Both the position numbers and the translations under genes were made by a program. A stretch of DNA of 64,000 bases from NCBI RefSeq assembly GCF_014356525.2, contig NC_052506.1, positions 22,334,707 to 22,398,706 on the forward strand, in the 5' to 3' direction. The notes under the pieces were generated by a model that was given only the letters and a program-made list of their open reading frames with translations, was not told the origin of the DNA and searched no databases. Positions 1 to 13,165 of this stretch are shown piece by piece. This DNA is from Nilaparvata lugens. Taxonomy: Eukaryota > Arthropoda > Insecta > Hemiptera > Delphacidae. How positions within the stretch are numbered: the first letter of the stretch is position 1; the number at the start of each line of letters is the position of its first letter.

Positions 1-184
1 TGAGTAAATCAATTGAGGATAAATCTGCTAGCTGGCTGAATTCATCTATGCCTACGACAAGTGGATAATTCATTGATGCCCATTCATTTATTTCCAATAG
101 CACTTTTTTAATTTCTTCTAGAGCATTATAATCATTTACGGGCAACAAGTAATTCCGAATTAATTGTTTACTGTCAGGCCTCAT
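1..184 (-). CDS. Unidentified open frame, partial at left edge
   Basis: Reading down from an ATG at 184-182, the frame stays open for 61 codons to position 1, and it is also open a few codons upstream of the ATG. The translation begins MRPDSKQLIRNYLLPV and includes NEWASMNYPLVVGIDEF and SQLADLSSIDLL, a balanced composition that looks like protein rather than chance. I do not recognise the family. The start of the frame lies just left of the point (about 202) where the tandem array begins, so the reading frame belongs to the DNA outside the array. It could be an exon of a host gene or part of a transposon. Confidence is low because only 61 codons are visible. Confidence 0.3.
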   Translation of the reverse strand, partial: MRPDSKQLIRNYLLPVNDYNALEEIKKVLLEINEWASMNYPLVVGIDEFSQLADLSSIDLL

Positions 185-201
185 ATGACTCATATGACCC
201 A

Positions 202-1548
202 ACATGTCCCATATGACCAGGTCAGATCCTCATAGCACTACCTCTGCACTCTTGAGAATCACTGACGACATCCGTAGGGTCATGGATAGTAGAGAGCTAA
301 CAGTTCTAGTCCTAAAAGATTTTAGCAAGGCATTCGACAGCATTTTTCATCCCACTTTACTTTACAAACTCAGAAACTTCGGTTTTCCAACTTCACTGAG
401 GCATGGGTGAGGTCCTGAATCTTCAGGGTCGGAGTCAGTGTGTGAGAATTGGGGATGCCTCTTCACGGTAGCGTGAAGTGAACAGAGGAGTTCCTCAGGG
501 TTCGGTATTGGGTCCTCTGCTGTTCACCATCTACATAAATGACGTGACGAGCACTCTACTTACGACCAGACATCACCTGTATGCAGACGGCTTGCAAATA
601 TACCGACACTGCAAGAAAAATGACTTCGACATCACAGTTGATGAGGTCAATGCTGACTTGACTCGTTTGGTACGATGGACTGAGAATAATGGACTGAAAA
701 TTAACGAGGCAAAATCAAAATCAATAGTGATAGGTTACTCAAGACTTTTAAACACAATTTACATATCTTACGGACCATACCTAACATTGAATAACATACA
801 ATTGAAATACAGTTCTGACATGAAAAATTTGGGACTCACAATGACAAGGACTCTTGACTGAACCAGCCACGTGACTCAGACTTGTAACAGGGTCATTGGG
901 GGGATCATGACAGAGGATTTCTGACTTCATTCCCTTTTCAACAAAGGTTATGCTGGTCAAGACTCTGATTTTCCCAATCTTCAACTACTGTGATATTGTG
1001 ACTCTTGACATGACAGTTCAACTTTTGCAGAGGATGCAGCGTGCACATAACTACTGTGTTCGCTGTATCTTCAACCTGAGACGTGACGACCATGTGACTG
1101 AATAATTCAACAGACTTGAACTCATGAAGCTGCGTGGAAGTAGATCACATCATGCTCTGTGCTTCCTGCATAAGATATTGAAAACTAAAACCCCTAAGTA
1201 TCTGGCAGTAGAGAATCGTTACTTGGGTGATTTTGGTTGTGGAGAAATGCGGCATGGATCCCATCTGCTGGCTGTCACGTGCACTACAGACTGTTATGTA
1301 CAATAGATCGTTCCTTGTGACAGCCTGTAGTTTGTGGAATTCTTTGCCTGCTGAGCTAAGGCTAGTTGAGGGACATCGTTGGTTCGGCGCGGTTGTCTTG
1401 CGGTGGATCAGAGGTGGTGGACTCGGCTGGAATGCTCCCTAACTCGTAACTTAGAATTGTATGGAGGGTTAAGTGTAAGATAGGGTCGGCTGCGCCCTAA
1501 GTTCGCCCTCCTAGGTTTTTAATAAAGGCAGCAATTCAATTCAATTCA
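202..1548 (+). pseudogene. Non-LTR retrotransposon RT fragment, copy 1
   Basis: Reverse transcriptase of a LINE in the Jockey/I/CR1 style, broken by frameshifts and stops. The order follows the RT fold. First comes STTSALLRITDDIRRVMD, then LKDFSKAFDSI (motif A region), then [19 protein letters not shown] (motif B region). YADGLQIY is the catalytic motif, with the second Asp replaced by Gly. NNGLKINEAKSKSIVIG follows. After a stop at 859-861 the remains are scattered across frames. The 5' part (endonuclease and N-terminal RT) is absent. The 3' end has AATAAA at 1520-1525 and an AATTC-type pentamer tail, typical of LINE 3' ends. It is not functional. Confidence 0.9.
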
Positions 1549-2270
1549 GGTCACACCTCTCTTTTGAGCCTTTAAATTGAACCGACAATCCATGGTTACT
1601 ATAAATATCACATCACGTAACTAAATTTTCATTACCAAAGTAGTCTGTTCCTGCAGAGATAAATATTAGTATAACATAAATATACATATAATATCTTCTC
1701 CCTGGCTTCTGTCTCCTATCCTCTGTAATTCCTTCATTAAGAAACCCATATTCATCTGCCCCACTTCAAATATTGTATTGTTAAACCGAGAATTCCTGTC
1801 AATCGCTTGTTGTTTAATCACTCGATGGTATTTATATCACTCCGATTACCATTATTATTACTATTCGTATTCCTAATTGGTACTCATTTGGGAATTTCTG
1901 TTGTCCATTTATTAAATTACCAATTCTCTGACTGATTTGCATGATATGATGACCGGCGACATTAGTGACCTGATTTACCGTTAACCTACCTTCGACCATA
2001 TTTAGAACGTTCGAATCTTTTCAAATTACTAGGTAGTCAATTCTGCAATCGATGCATTGGATAGCAATAATATCGGTCTAAAATATGAGGCAATAATCCT
2101 ATTGTCACTTGATCATATGGGACATATAAAATTGATTATATTTTTACCTCATATTGATTAAGATTTTAGAGTTTTAAATCATAATTCAATGAATAATTGT
2201 ATTCACTTGTTGGTGACAGGACAGTTGTTCATTTGTTTGTTATTAATAAAAGTTTTAGCATCTTTTCTTG

Positions 2271-2334
2271 TATGCTCGAGGTAACTTTCACGTCTTGGCA
2301 TTGACTGATGAAAGTGAAAGTCACCTCGAGTATA
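2271..2334. repeat. Hairpin with 21-bp arms (unit 1)
   Basis: The arms TATGCTCGAGGTAACTTTCAC and (reverse complement) TATACTCGAGGTGACTTTCAC differ at only two places and enclose a 22-nt loop. The same hairpin is at 8748-8810 and at 15235-15291. In unit 3 the loop has lost about seven bases while both arms stay intact. Confidence 0.8.
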
Positions 2335-2469
2335 CAATAATATTTTATAAAAGCATTAAATTAAAATGTATAAGCATACAATAATCCCATTTGATAAAAT
2401 AATAAAAGAGCACCATTACCATACAAAAGTGTATTACCTATTTTCTACGAATATAAAAACCCAACTAAG

Positions 2470-2610
2470 TTCACACCTTCTAACCAACTAACTAACAATA
2501 AACTCAAAACCATAACACCTAACCAACTAACTATTAACTCAACTAACCACACCGCCTAACCAACTAACACAAACTCAACTAACCATACTGCCTAACCAAC
2601 TGACGAATGG
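2470..2610. repeat. CAACTAAC-rich low-complexity tract
   Basis: Irregular repetition of CCAACTAAC and CTCAACTAAC motifs, recurring at about 8955-9085 and 15440-15565 in the other units. No coding interpretation is supported. Confidence 0.7.
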
Positions 2611-5279
2611 TAATCACACCCGATGTTAGATAAAAACATATAAAATAGAGCTTTACAAGGCGACTGATTAAGACACTACACTTCCTTATGAGATCCCAAT
2701 CCTGAAAATACATTCATGTAAGGTTTAAACTGCCCGGACTGAGACAGCCTAAATTGATTGCCAAGACTAGATCCCTTCAGGTAAGTAATGTCTCAATCAC
2801 ATGTCATTTATGACAAAAACTAAAACCCGAAATTCCTCCAAAACCTTTTAAATACACAATATTATATAAGCTACATTAAGTAAAAATCCGTGTCCATAAA
2901 TTGAAATACCTGACACAACCTTCAGCGATGTGATGCAAAAATCTATGACTTTCTATAAATTGATTTTCCTAGAATTCCTGTTTTGATTTCACCAAAACTA
3001 TCATTCAAATTCCTTGAATACACTCACAACTTGAAAATCATAAATCTAATATTATATAAAACTACTAGCTTAGCTAATGATCGATCAAATAATGTAAAAT
3101 TTGTTGATCAACTACAAGCAGACATTGACTTTTATCAAAAATGCATCAATGTAGAAGTTTATGGTAAGCCTATTGGCTACAATTTAGCAATCATACATAC
3201 TGTAAGCAGAGGAATTTATAACATACAACTAGAGGAATCTATAACATTGCCCCAAGAATTTGGTAGATCGACTTTTTGAGATATATCTAACGATATTAAG
3301 TTACATCTTGAACCGACAGTTCCGGAACCTATATATCGATATCATCTTTTAAAATCTCGCTAAAATTAACAAACTTTGGATTCAAATGCGGCTTCACAAC
3401 ATCAATTTTCAACGAATTGTAATGATACATAAGTTATTTTCATTTCAATTGCCTATGTGGTGACTCAACTGTGTCATGCATAAAAAGCTGTGTCATTGCA
3501 GCAAAGCGAGTAGCCTTAATATTGTTCTCTTCTAATCAGTAATTTTGATTGTTTATTCTAATCAGAAATCTTAATGTGAAAAATATTATACCGATAACGC
3601 TTCAATAAAGTTTATAGTAAACTGTTAACTTTTGTTTTATCATTACCTATTACATATAGTTACTTTCCCACGTCACATATTTGGTAGAGGTTCTCCTGTC
3701 TAGCTCACAGAATGGAGATAGTGAGAAGAGAGTGGGAGAAAGAAAAGCTTTTGGAAATCAGCCAATTTGTACCAAAAATTTATTGTTAGGGAACATAAAA
3801 TGTATTATTGTCGTGCAAGTAGGGGTGTGGTGCTAGGGGTGAGGGGGTAAAGAATCTACTTTTATGTATATAATTGATAACTTCATATGTGAAACCTCTC
3901 CCCCTATCCAGTATCCTTGTGTGTGTGAGGGCGCGCGCGCGAATGAATAAAACTATGGTGATCTCAAGATGCAATAACATCATTAGTCATAGTTTTTGGT
4001 TACCTAAATTTTAAATGATAGTTGTAATAGATAGTAAGTAAGTTAGTTAGAAAAAAGGGACACCGTGCTTGGGGAAACCTCTGACAGTCAGGAGCTCTTC
4101 CTACTCTATGAGGGTGCAGATGTTCCAATAATCTCTATCTCTGAAAAAGTAACTGTATATAAGATTGAATTATCCTTCTATTAAATGAAGCCTGGTCATA
4201 ATTATGACGAAAAGACCTTCTCCTATAAAATGAGTACAGCCCAGTGAATTGCAGATTTGAATCATTGGAAAAGGAACCTGTATGGATGACTGAACTGGAA
4301 AGTATCAGGTGGGTGATCTGACGACCAAAGGTTACTGCAAGCACAAATTGAAGATTCTGCAGCCTTTTATCGGTAATATTATAAATAATGATATGTCCAG
4401 TACACTTCCACAAGGCGGCGTGTTCACATTAACGAGAATTCAATAATAATAATTATTATGTCGGTTTAAACAGCCCGAACTGTGACAGCAGTTTAAATTG
4501 ATAAGACAAGACAAGACTTCTTCAGGTAAGCAATGCAGAGCAAAACCCAACTGGAACATGGAGTAAAATGTTAAAATTGCCTTTAATACTCTGACTCTGC
4601 TAATAAACGTGATAAATCACACGTACTTAAATGTTCAACCAAATACTTGCAACAAAAAAATTATCTCACGATTCAACTTTTAACTCACAAAAATAATATT
4701 AAGATGGATCAATGTCATTTATGACAACTCACACTATGCAAACAGCTTAAAGAGTGTAATTTCCCAACAAATTTTCGAAATTTACTTTCATATCATCATA
4801 TCTGACAATGATAAATTAGACAATAGCTTTCCCCTCTGTAAGCTAGAGGAACCTCCACCAAATATGTAAGGTGGGGAATGAAAATGATAACTAACACTTT
4901 TATAAATTGATAACATTGGTTTAAAATACCGTATGGTAATATATTATGATTAGGCTATTTCAAATGGAGATATATATATTTAAAAAACAGTTTATTACAT
5001 AAAACTAGCTTTTAAAAAGTCTTAAATAAAAGGGCTCAGAGGAATAACGTACATAGTCCAAAATTTTCAAAATTGAGATTTTCATTGCAACAGGTGGCTA
5101 TCATGTTGTACTATTGCCATGCAAAATAATACAGAGATATATTGAACATAGTCCTAGATATAAGCAGAAGAAGAAATAGTATACAAAGTAGTAACGCACA
5201 AAGTCCATGGCTTGACATGTATCATTTTCTTCAAAAACGTTCTACTGTAAAATTTGCTTTTTGTGACTAAGTGTTTATT

Positions 5280-5900
5280 TATTTAATAAATATGAACGCT
5301 ACTTGCTTGGCTGCAAAGATTTCAATTTTTGTGGTAGTAATATAAATGGATCTCAACAAAGAAAAACACCTACCTTTCGAGATGGATTTCCGTTTGGAAT
5401 TCACTGATAAACGCGACTCTACAATCAATATGAAAAACCAAATTATCTGAACTAATGAATAGGATTCAGAACTTGTCTTCTCTAATAATAAAATTCTTTT
5501 TACACTGCCTGAACTGTGACAGAAAAACTGTATTATAAAAAACAAGCCTATCATCTTCACTAGATCAGCCGGACTTACTGTCAGTACTATCAAACGAGCT
5601 CCCCCCAAAAAAGATAATTTTTGGGTATAAATAAACTATCAGTCAATGCCAAACATGACAGCCACCTCGAGTACATAATAACATTTTTCTATGTATCGCA
5701 CGAGCGCACGTTTGTTATTAAAATAGAGAAAGATGCTACAGTTAAATTTGACAACAAACAAACAATCTTTCTGTCAATGACAAATGAATTTTTAATTTAT
5801 AACTCTAAAATCTGTAAGCACGATATGGACGGCGGGAGAAGCCTCCACCAAATATGTAAGCAAAATGTGCCTTCACCGAATATGTAAGGGTGGGAAAATG
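5280..5900 (+). repeat. Module A within the tandem unit
   Basis: A ~700-bp module. Landmarks are GCTACTTGCTTGGCTGC, CACCTACCTTTCGAG, CTGCCTGAACTGTGACAG, a short C-run/AATTTTTGGG stem, CAGTCAATGCCAAACATG and a CTCTAAAATCTG end. All recur in module B, about 720 bp further on. Open frames of 88 codons (plus strand) and 109 codons (minus strand) across it look accidental. Unit 2 copy: about 11758-12380. Confidence 0.6.
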
Positions 5901-6000
5901 AAAAACAAGAAAAGATCGTACAGGTTTTTGATATTTTAAACAATACAAAAATTATTTACAAAATTAGAATTATAATTAGAAATTACAAAATAATAATAAA

Positions 6001-6640
6001 CAGATGAATATTTCAAGGGCTACTCGCTTTGCTGCTAGTGAGGATTCAATTGTTGTGGTTATGAAAAATTTAAGAACAATGACTCAGTAGTCACCTACCT
6101 TTATGAAAATGGCTTCCCACTTTGGCATCCACTGGTATTTCGCGGCGTAATTATTAATTAAAAATCAAAATAACTGATCCAATGAAATGGGTTCAGATCC
6201 CGTCCTATTCAATAATACAATTATCTTTAAACTGCCCGAACTGCGACAGGAAAACTGTATTATAAAACAAGAACAAAATCTATCCCCTTCACCAGAACAG
6301 CCGAACTTTACTCACAGTCCTATCGAACGAGCTCACACAACCCAAAAGTAAAATTTTGGGTATTAAATATAACTCAGTCAATGCCAAACATGGAAGCCAT
6401 TTCAAATACATATTTTTATCAGTCGCACAAGCGGCACGTTTGTTATTAAAAACAAAAAGAGAAGCTACATTAATTTTGACAACAAATGAAATAAACAATC
6501 TTTCTGTCGATGACAAAAAATGTTCAAAGACAAAAACACTGTTCATTAAACTTTTCTAAATTAAAACTCTAAAATCCTGATCAATATGAGATAAATATAT
6601 GATTCATATATATGTCCCATATGACCAGGTGACAAATCCT
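6001..6640 (+). repeat. Module B within the tandem unit
   Basis: Diverged direct repeat of module A with the same order of landmarks: GCTACTCGCTTTGCTGC, CACCTACCTTTATG, CTGCCCGAACTGCGACAG, the CCCAAAA/TTTTGGG stem at 6339-6360, CAGTCAATGCCAAACATG, CTCTAAAATCCTGATC and ATGTCCCATATGACC. It lies directly before the RT fragment of the next unit. Unit 2 copy: about 12485-13125. Confidence 0.6.
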
Positions 6641-6681
6641 GATCTATATGAGATGAGAATTTAGTTAATTTATTATTATAT

Positions 6682-8022
6682 ACATGTCCCATATGACCAG
6701 GTCAGATCCTCAGATACCTCTGCACTCCTGAGAATCACTGACGACATCCGTAGGGTCATGGATAGTAGAGAGCTAACAGTTCTAGTCCTAAAAGATTTTA
6801 GCAAGGCATTCCACAGCATTTTTCATCCCACTTTACTTTACAAACTCAGAACTTCGGTTTTTCCAACTCCACTGTGGCATGGGTGAGGTCCTATCTTCAG
6901 GGTCGGAGTCAGTGAGTGAGAATTGGGGATGCCTCTTCACGGTAGCGTGAAGTGAACAGAGGAGTTCCTCAGGGTTCGGTATTGGGTCCTCTGCTGTTCA
7001 CCATCTACATAAATGACGTGACAAGCACTCTACTTAAGACCAGACATCACCTGTATGCAGACGACTTGCAAATATACCGACACTGCAAGAAAAATGACTT
7101 CGACATCACAGTTGATGAGGTCAATGCTGACTTGACTCGTTTGGTACGATGGACTTAGAATAATGGACTGAAAATTAACGAGGCAAAATCAAAATCAATA
7201 GTGATAGGTTACTCAAGACTTTTAAACACAATGTACATATCTAACGGACCATACCTAACATTGAATAACATACAATTGGAATACAGTTCTGACATGAAAA
7301 ATTTGGGACTCACATTGACAAGGACTCTTGACTGAACCAGCCACGTGACTCAGACTTGTAACAGAGCCTTTGGGGGGATCATGACAGAGGATTTCTGACT
7401 TCATTCCCTTTTCAACAAAGGTTATGCTGGTCAAGACTCTGATTTTCCCAATCTTCAACTACTGTGATATTGTGACACTTGACATGACAGTTCAACTTTT
7501 GCAGAGGATGCAGCGTGCACATAACTACTGTGTTCGCTGTATCTTCAACCTGAGACGTGACGACCATGTGACTGAATAATTCAACAGACTTGAACTCATG
7601 AAGCTGCGTGGAAGTAGATCACATCATGCTCTGTGCTTCCTGCATAAGATATTGAAAACTAAAACCCCTAAGTATCTGGCAGTAGAGAATCGTTACTTGG
7701 GTGATTTTGGTTGTGGAGAAATGCGGCATGGATCCCATCTGCTGGCTGTCACGTGCACTACAGACTGTTATGTACAATAGATCGTTCCTTGTGACAGCCT
7801 GTAGTTTGTGGAATTCTTTGCCTGCTGAGCTAAGGCTAGTTGAGGGACATCGTTGGTTCGGCGCGGTTGTCTTGCGGTGGATCAGAGGTGGTGGACTCGG
7901 CTGGAATGCTCCCTAACTCGTAACTTAGAATTGTATGGAGGGTTAAGTGTAAGATAGGGTCGGCTGCGCCCTAAGTTCGCCCTCCTAGGTTTTTAATAAA
8001 GGCAGCAATTCAATTCAATTCA
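6682..8022 (+). pseudogene. Non-LTR retrotransposon RT fragment, copy 2
   Basis: Same remnant as copy 1, carried along with the tandem unit. Here the catalytic motif is intact as YADDLQIY (about 7054-7077), but a TAG follows RLVRWT, so the reading frame is shorter. It shares copy 1's downstream stops and its 3' tail with AATAAA and AATTC pentamers. Confidence 0.9.
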
Positions 8023-11000
8023 GGTCACACCTCTCTTTTGAGCCTTTAAATTGAACCGACAATCCATGGTTACTATAAATATCACATCACGTAAATAATT
8101 TTCATTACCAAAGTAGTCTGTTCCTGCAGAGATAAATATTAGTATAACATAAATATACATATAATATCTTCTCCCTGGCTTCTGTCTCCTATCCTCTGTA
8201 ATTCCTTCATTAAGAAACCCATATTCATCTGCCCCACTTCAAATATTGTATTGTTAAACCGAGAATTCCTGTCAAATCGCTTGTTGTTTAATCACTCGAT
8301 GGTATTTATATCACTCCGATTACCATTATTATTACTATTCGTATTCCTAAATTGGTACTCATTTGGGAATTTCTGTTGTCCATTTATTAAATTACCAATT
8401 CTCTGACTGATTTGCATGATATGATGACCGGCGACATTAGTGACCTGATTTACCGTTAACCTACCTTCGACCATATATTTAGAACGTTCGAATCTTTTCA
8501 AATTACTAGGTAGTCAATTCTGCAATCGATGCATTGGATAGCAATAATATCGGTCTAAAATATGAGGCAATAATCCTATTGTCACTTGATCATATGGGAC
8601 ATATAAAATTGATTATATTTTTACCTCATATTGATTAAGATTTTAGAGTTTTAAATCATAATTCAATGAATAATTGTATTCACTTGTTGGTGACAGGACA
8701 GTTGTTCATTTGTTTGTTATTAATAAAAGTTTTAGCATCTTTTCTTGTATGCTCGAGGTAACTTTCACGTCTTGGCATTGACTGATGAAAGTGAAAGTCA
8801 CCTCGAGTACAATAATATTTTATAAAAGCATTAAATTAAAATGTATAAGCATACAATAATCCCATTTGATAAAATAATAAAAAGAGCACCATTACCATAC
8901 AAAAGTGTATTAACTATTTTCTACGAATATAAAAACCCAACTAAGTTCACACCTTCTAACCAACTAACTAACAATAAACTCAAAACCATAACACCTAACC
9001 AACTAACTATTAACTCAACTAACCACACCGCCTAACCAACTAACACAAACTCAACTAACCATACTGCCTAACCAACTGACGAATGGTAATCACACCCGAT
9101 GTTAGATAAAAACATATAAAATAGAGCTTTACAAGGCGACTGATTAAGACACTACACTTCCTTATGAGATCCCAATCCTGAAAATACATTCATGTAAGGT
9201 TTAAACTGCCCGGACTGAGACAGCCTAAATTGATTGCCAAGACTAGATCCCTTCAGGTAAGTAATGTCTCAATCACATGTCATTTATGACAAAAACTAAA
9301 ACCCGAAATTCCTCCAAAACCTTTTAAATACACAATATTATATAAGCTACATTAAGTAAAAATCCGTGTCCATAAATTGAAATACCTGACACAACCTTCA
9401 GCGATGTGATGCAAAAATCTATGACTTTCTATAAATTGATTTTCCTAGAATTCCTGTTTTGATTTCACCAAAACTATCATTCAAATTCCTTGAATACACC
9501 CACAACTTGAAAATCATAAATCTAATATTATATAAAACTACTAGCTTAGCTAATGATCGATCAAATAATGTAAAATTTGTTGATCAACTACAAGCAGACA
9601 TTGACTTTTATCAAAAATGCATCAATGTAGAAGTTTATGGTAAGCCTATTGGCTACAATTTAGCAATCATACATACTGTAAGCAGAGGAATTTATAACAT
9701 ACAACTAGAGGAATCTATAACATTGCCCCAAGAATTTGGTAGATCGACTTTTTGAGATATATCTAACGATATTAAGTTACATCTTGAACCGACAGTTCCG
9801 GAACCTATATATCGATATCATCTTTTAAAATCTCGCTAAAATTAACAAACTTTGGATTCAAATGCGGCTTCACAACATCAATTTTCAACGAATTGTAATG
9901 ATACATAAGTTATTTTCATTTCAATTGCCTATGTGGTGACTCAACTGTGTCATGCATAAAAAGCTGTGTCATTGCAGCAAAGCGAGTAGCCTTAATATTG
10001 TTCTCTTCTAATCAGTAATTTTGATTGTTTATTCTAATCAGAAATCTTAATGTGAAAAATATTATACCGATAACGCTTCAATAAAGTTTATAGTAAACTG
10101 TTAACTTTTGTTTTATCATTACCTATTACATATAGTTACTTTCCCACGTCACATATTTGGTAGAGGTTCTCCTGTCTAGCTCACAGAATGGAGATAGTGA
10201 GAAGAGAGTGGGAGAAAGAAAAGCTTTTGGAAATCAGCCAATTTGTACCAAAAATTTATTGTTAGGGAACATAAAATGTATTATTGTCGTGCAAGTAGGG
10301 GTGTGGTGCTAGGGGTGAGGGGGTAAAGAATCTACTTTTATGTATATAAATTGATAACTTCATATGTGAAACCTCTCCCCCTATCCAGTATCCTTGTGTG
10401 TGTGAGGGCGCGCGCGCGAATGAATAAAACTATGGTGAATCTCAAGATGCAATAACATCATTAGTCATAGTTTTTGGTTACCTAAATTTTAAATGATAGT
10501 TGTAATAGATAGTAAGTAAGTTAGTTAGAAAAAAGGGACACCGTGCTTGGGGAAACCTCTGACAGTCAGGAGCTCTTCCTACTCTATGAGGGTGCAGATG
10601 TTCCAATAATCTCTATCTCTGAAAAAGTAACTGTATATAAGATTGAATTATCCTTCTATTAAATGAAGCCTGGTCATAATTATGACGAAAAGACCTTCTC
10701 CTATAAAATGAGGTACAGCCCAGTGAATTGCAGATTTGAATCATTGGAAAAGGAACCTGTATGGATGACTGAACTGGAAAGTATCAGGTGGGTGATCTGA
10801 CGACCAAAGGTTACTGCAAGCACAAATTGAAGATTCTGCAGCCTTTTATCGGTAATATTATAAATAATGATATGTCCAGTACACTTCCACAAGGCGGCGT
10901 GTTCACATTAACGAGAATTCAATAATAATAATTATTATGTCGGTTTAAACAGCCCGAACTGTGACAGCAGGTTTAAATTGATAAGACAAGACAAGACTTC

Positions 11001-13165
11001 TTCAGGTAAGCAATGCAGAGCAAAACCCAACTGGAACATGGAGTAAAATGTTAAAATTGCCTTTAATACTCTGACTCTGCTAATAAACGTGATAAATCAC
11101 ACGTACTTAAATGTTCAACCAAATACTTGCAACAAAAAAATTATCTCACGATTCAACTTTTAACTCACAAAAATAATATTAAGATGGATCAATGTCATTT
11201 ATGACAACTCACACTATGCAAACAGCTTAAAGAGTGTAATTTCCCAACAAATTTTCGAAATTTACTTTCATATCATCATATCTGACAATGATAAATTAGA
11301 CAATAGCTTTCCCCTCTGTAAGCTAGAGGAACCTCCACCAAATATGTAAGGTGGGGAATGAAAATGATAACTAACACTTTTATAAATTGATAACATTGGT
11401 TTAATACCGTATGGTAATATATTATGATTAGGCTATTTCAAATGGAGATATATATATTTAAAAAACAGTTTATTACATAAAACTAGCTTTTAAAAAGTCT
11501 TAAATAAAAGGGCTCAGAGGAATAACGTACATAGTCCAAAATTTTCAAAATTGAGATTTTCATTGCAACAGGTGGCTATCATGTTGTACTATTGCCATGC
11601 AAAATAATACAGAGATATATTGAACATAGTCCTAGATATAAGCAGAAGAAGAAATAGTATACAAAGTAGTAACGCACAAAGTCCATGGCTTGACATGTAT
11701 CATTTTCTTCAAAAACGTTCTACTGTAAAATTTGCTTTTTGTGACTAAGTGTATTATTTATTTAATAAATATGAACGCTACTTGCTTGGCTGCAAAGATT
11801 TCAATTTTTGTGGTAGTAATATAAATGGATCTCAACAAAGAAAAACACCTACCTTTCGAGATGGATTTCCGTTTGGAATTCACTGATAAACGCGACTCTA
11901 CAATCAATATGAAAAACCAAATTATCTGAACTAATGAATAGGATTCAGAACTTGTCTTCTCTAATAATAAAATTCTTTTTACACTGCCTGAACTGTGACA
12001 GAAAAACTGTATTATAAAAAACAAGCCTATCATCTTCACTAGATCAGCCGGACTTACTGTCAGTACTATCAAACGAGCTCCCCCCAAAAAAGATAATTTT
12101 TGGGTATAAATAAACTATCAGTCAATGCCAAACATGACAGCCACCTCGAGTACATAATAACATTTTTCTATGTATCGCACGAGCGCACGTTTGTTATTAA
12201 AATAGAGAAAGATGCTACAGTTAAATTTGACAACAAACAAACAATCTTTCTGTCAATGACAAATGAATTTTTAATTTATAACTCTAAAATCTGTAAGCAC
12301 GATATGGACGGCGGGAGAAGCCTCCACCAAATATGTAAGCAAAATGTGCCTTCACCGAATATGTAAGGGTGGGAAAATGAAAAACAAGAAAAGATCGTAC
12401 AGGTTTTTGATATTTTAAACAATACAATAAATTATTTATTACAAAATTAGAATTATAATTAGAAATTACAAAATAATAATAAACAGATGAATATTTCAAG
12501 GGCTACTCGCTTTGCTGCTAGTGAGGATTCAATTGTTGTGGTTATGAAAAATTTAAGAACAATGACTCAGTAGTCACCTACCTTTATGAAAATGGCTTCC
12601 CACTTTGGCATCCACTGGTATTTCGCGGCGTTAATTATTAATTAAAAATCAAAATAACTGATCCAATGAAATGGGTTCAGATCCCGTCCTATTCAATAAT
12701 ACAATTATCTTTAAACTGCCCGAACTGCGACAGGAAAACTGTATTATAAAACAAGAACAAAATCTATCCCCTTCACCAGAACAGCCGAACTTTACTCACA
12801 GTCCTATCGAACGAGCTCACACAACCCAAAAGTAAAATTTTGGGTATTAAATATAACTCAGTCAATGCCAAACATGGAAGCCATTTCAAATACATATTTT
12901 TATCAGTCGCACAAGCGGCACGTTTGTTATTAAAAACAAAAAGAGAAGCTACATTAATTTTGACAACAAATGAAATAAACAATCTTTCTGTCGATGACAA
13001 AAAATGTTCAAAGACAAAAACACTGTTCATTAAACTTTTCTAAATTAAAACTCTAAAATCCTGATCAATATGAGATAAATATATGATTCATATATATGTC
13101 CCATATGACCAGGTGACAAATCCTGATCTATATGAGATGAGAATTTAGTTAATTTATTATTATAT
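6682..13165. repeat. Tandem array, unit 2 (~6.48 kb)
   Basis: This second copy differs from unit 1 only by scattered substitutions and one- or few-base indels, for example extra A residues at 10350 and 10437 and a few added bases near 12427. The near identity, including all stop codons in the RT remnant, means the array arose by recent duplication of the whole block and not by repeated insertion. Confidence 0.9.

Larger units (their letters stand above)
2150..3510 (-). repeat. Module C: inverted relative of modules A and B
   Basis: Read on the minus strand, this block starts with a GGCTACTCGCTTTGCTGC-like sequence (about 3500) and runs to CAATGCCAAGACGTGAAAG, the GATTTAAAACTCTAAAATC-type end and CATATGTCCCATATGATC near 2105-2130. 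These landmarks occur in the same order on the plus strand in modules A and B. Similarity is patchy, so this is an old copy. The same block lies at about 8630-9990 in unit 2. Confidence 0.55.
202..6681. repeat. Tandem array, unit 1 (~6.48 kb)
   Basis: This is the first full copy of a ~6.48-kb direct repeat. Landmarks recur at constant offsets: the GTG-initiated reverse transcriptase block at 478 returns at 6952 and 13437. The order within the unit is: RT fragment (202-1548); a block also found at 16925-17480; inverted module C (about 2150-3510); a block resembling 4455-4850 and 16410-16920; direct modules A and B (5280-6640). Apart from the pieces listed separately I see no host gene. A 98-codon open frame at 2983-3279 is identical in unit 2 but is lost in unit 3 and resembles nothing I know. 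Confidence 0.9.

Noticed and set aside
781..984. Minus-strand frame repeated at 7255-7458 and 13740-13943
   Set aside because: It is antisense to the RT remnant and is preserved only because the units are recent duplicates.
2470..2610. Telomere-like (CCTAA)n array
   Set aside because: The units are CCAACTAAC and CTCAACTAAC variants, irregular and not the insect telomere repeat.
2983..3279. 98-codon frame identical in units 1 and 2 as a possible gene
   Set aside because: The identity follows from duplication; it is broken in unit 3, starts at a non-ATG codon and has no recognisable domain.
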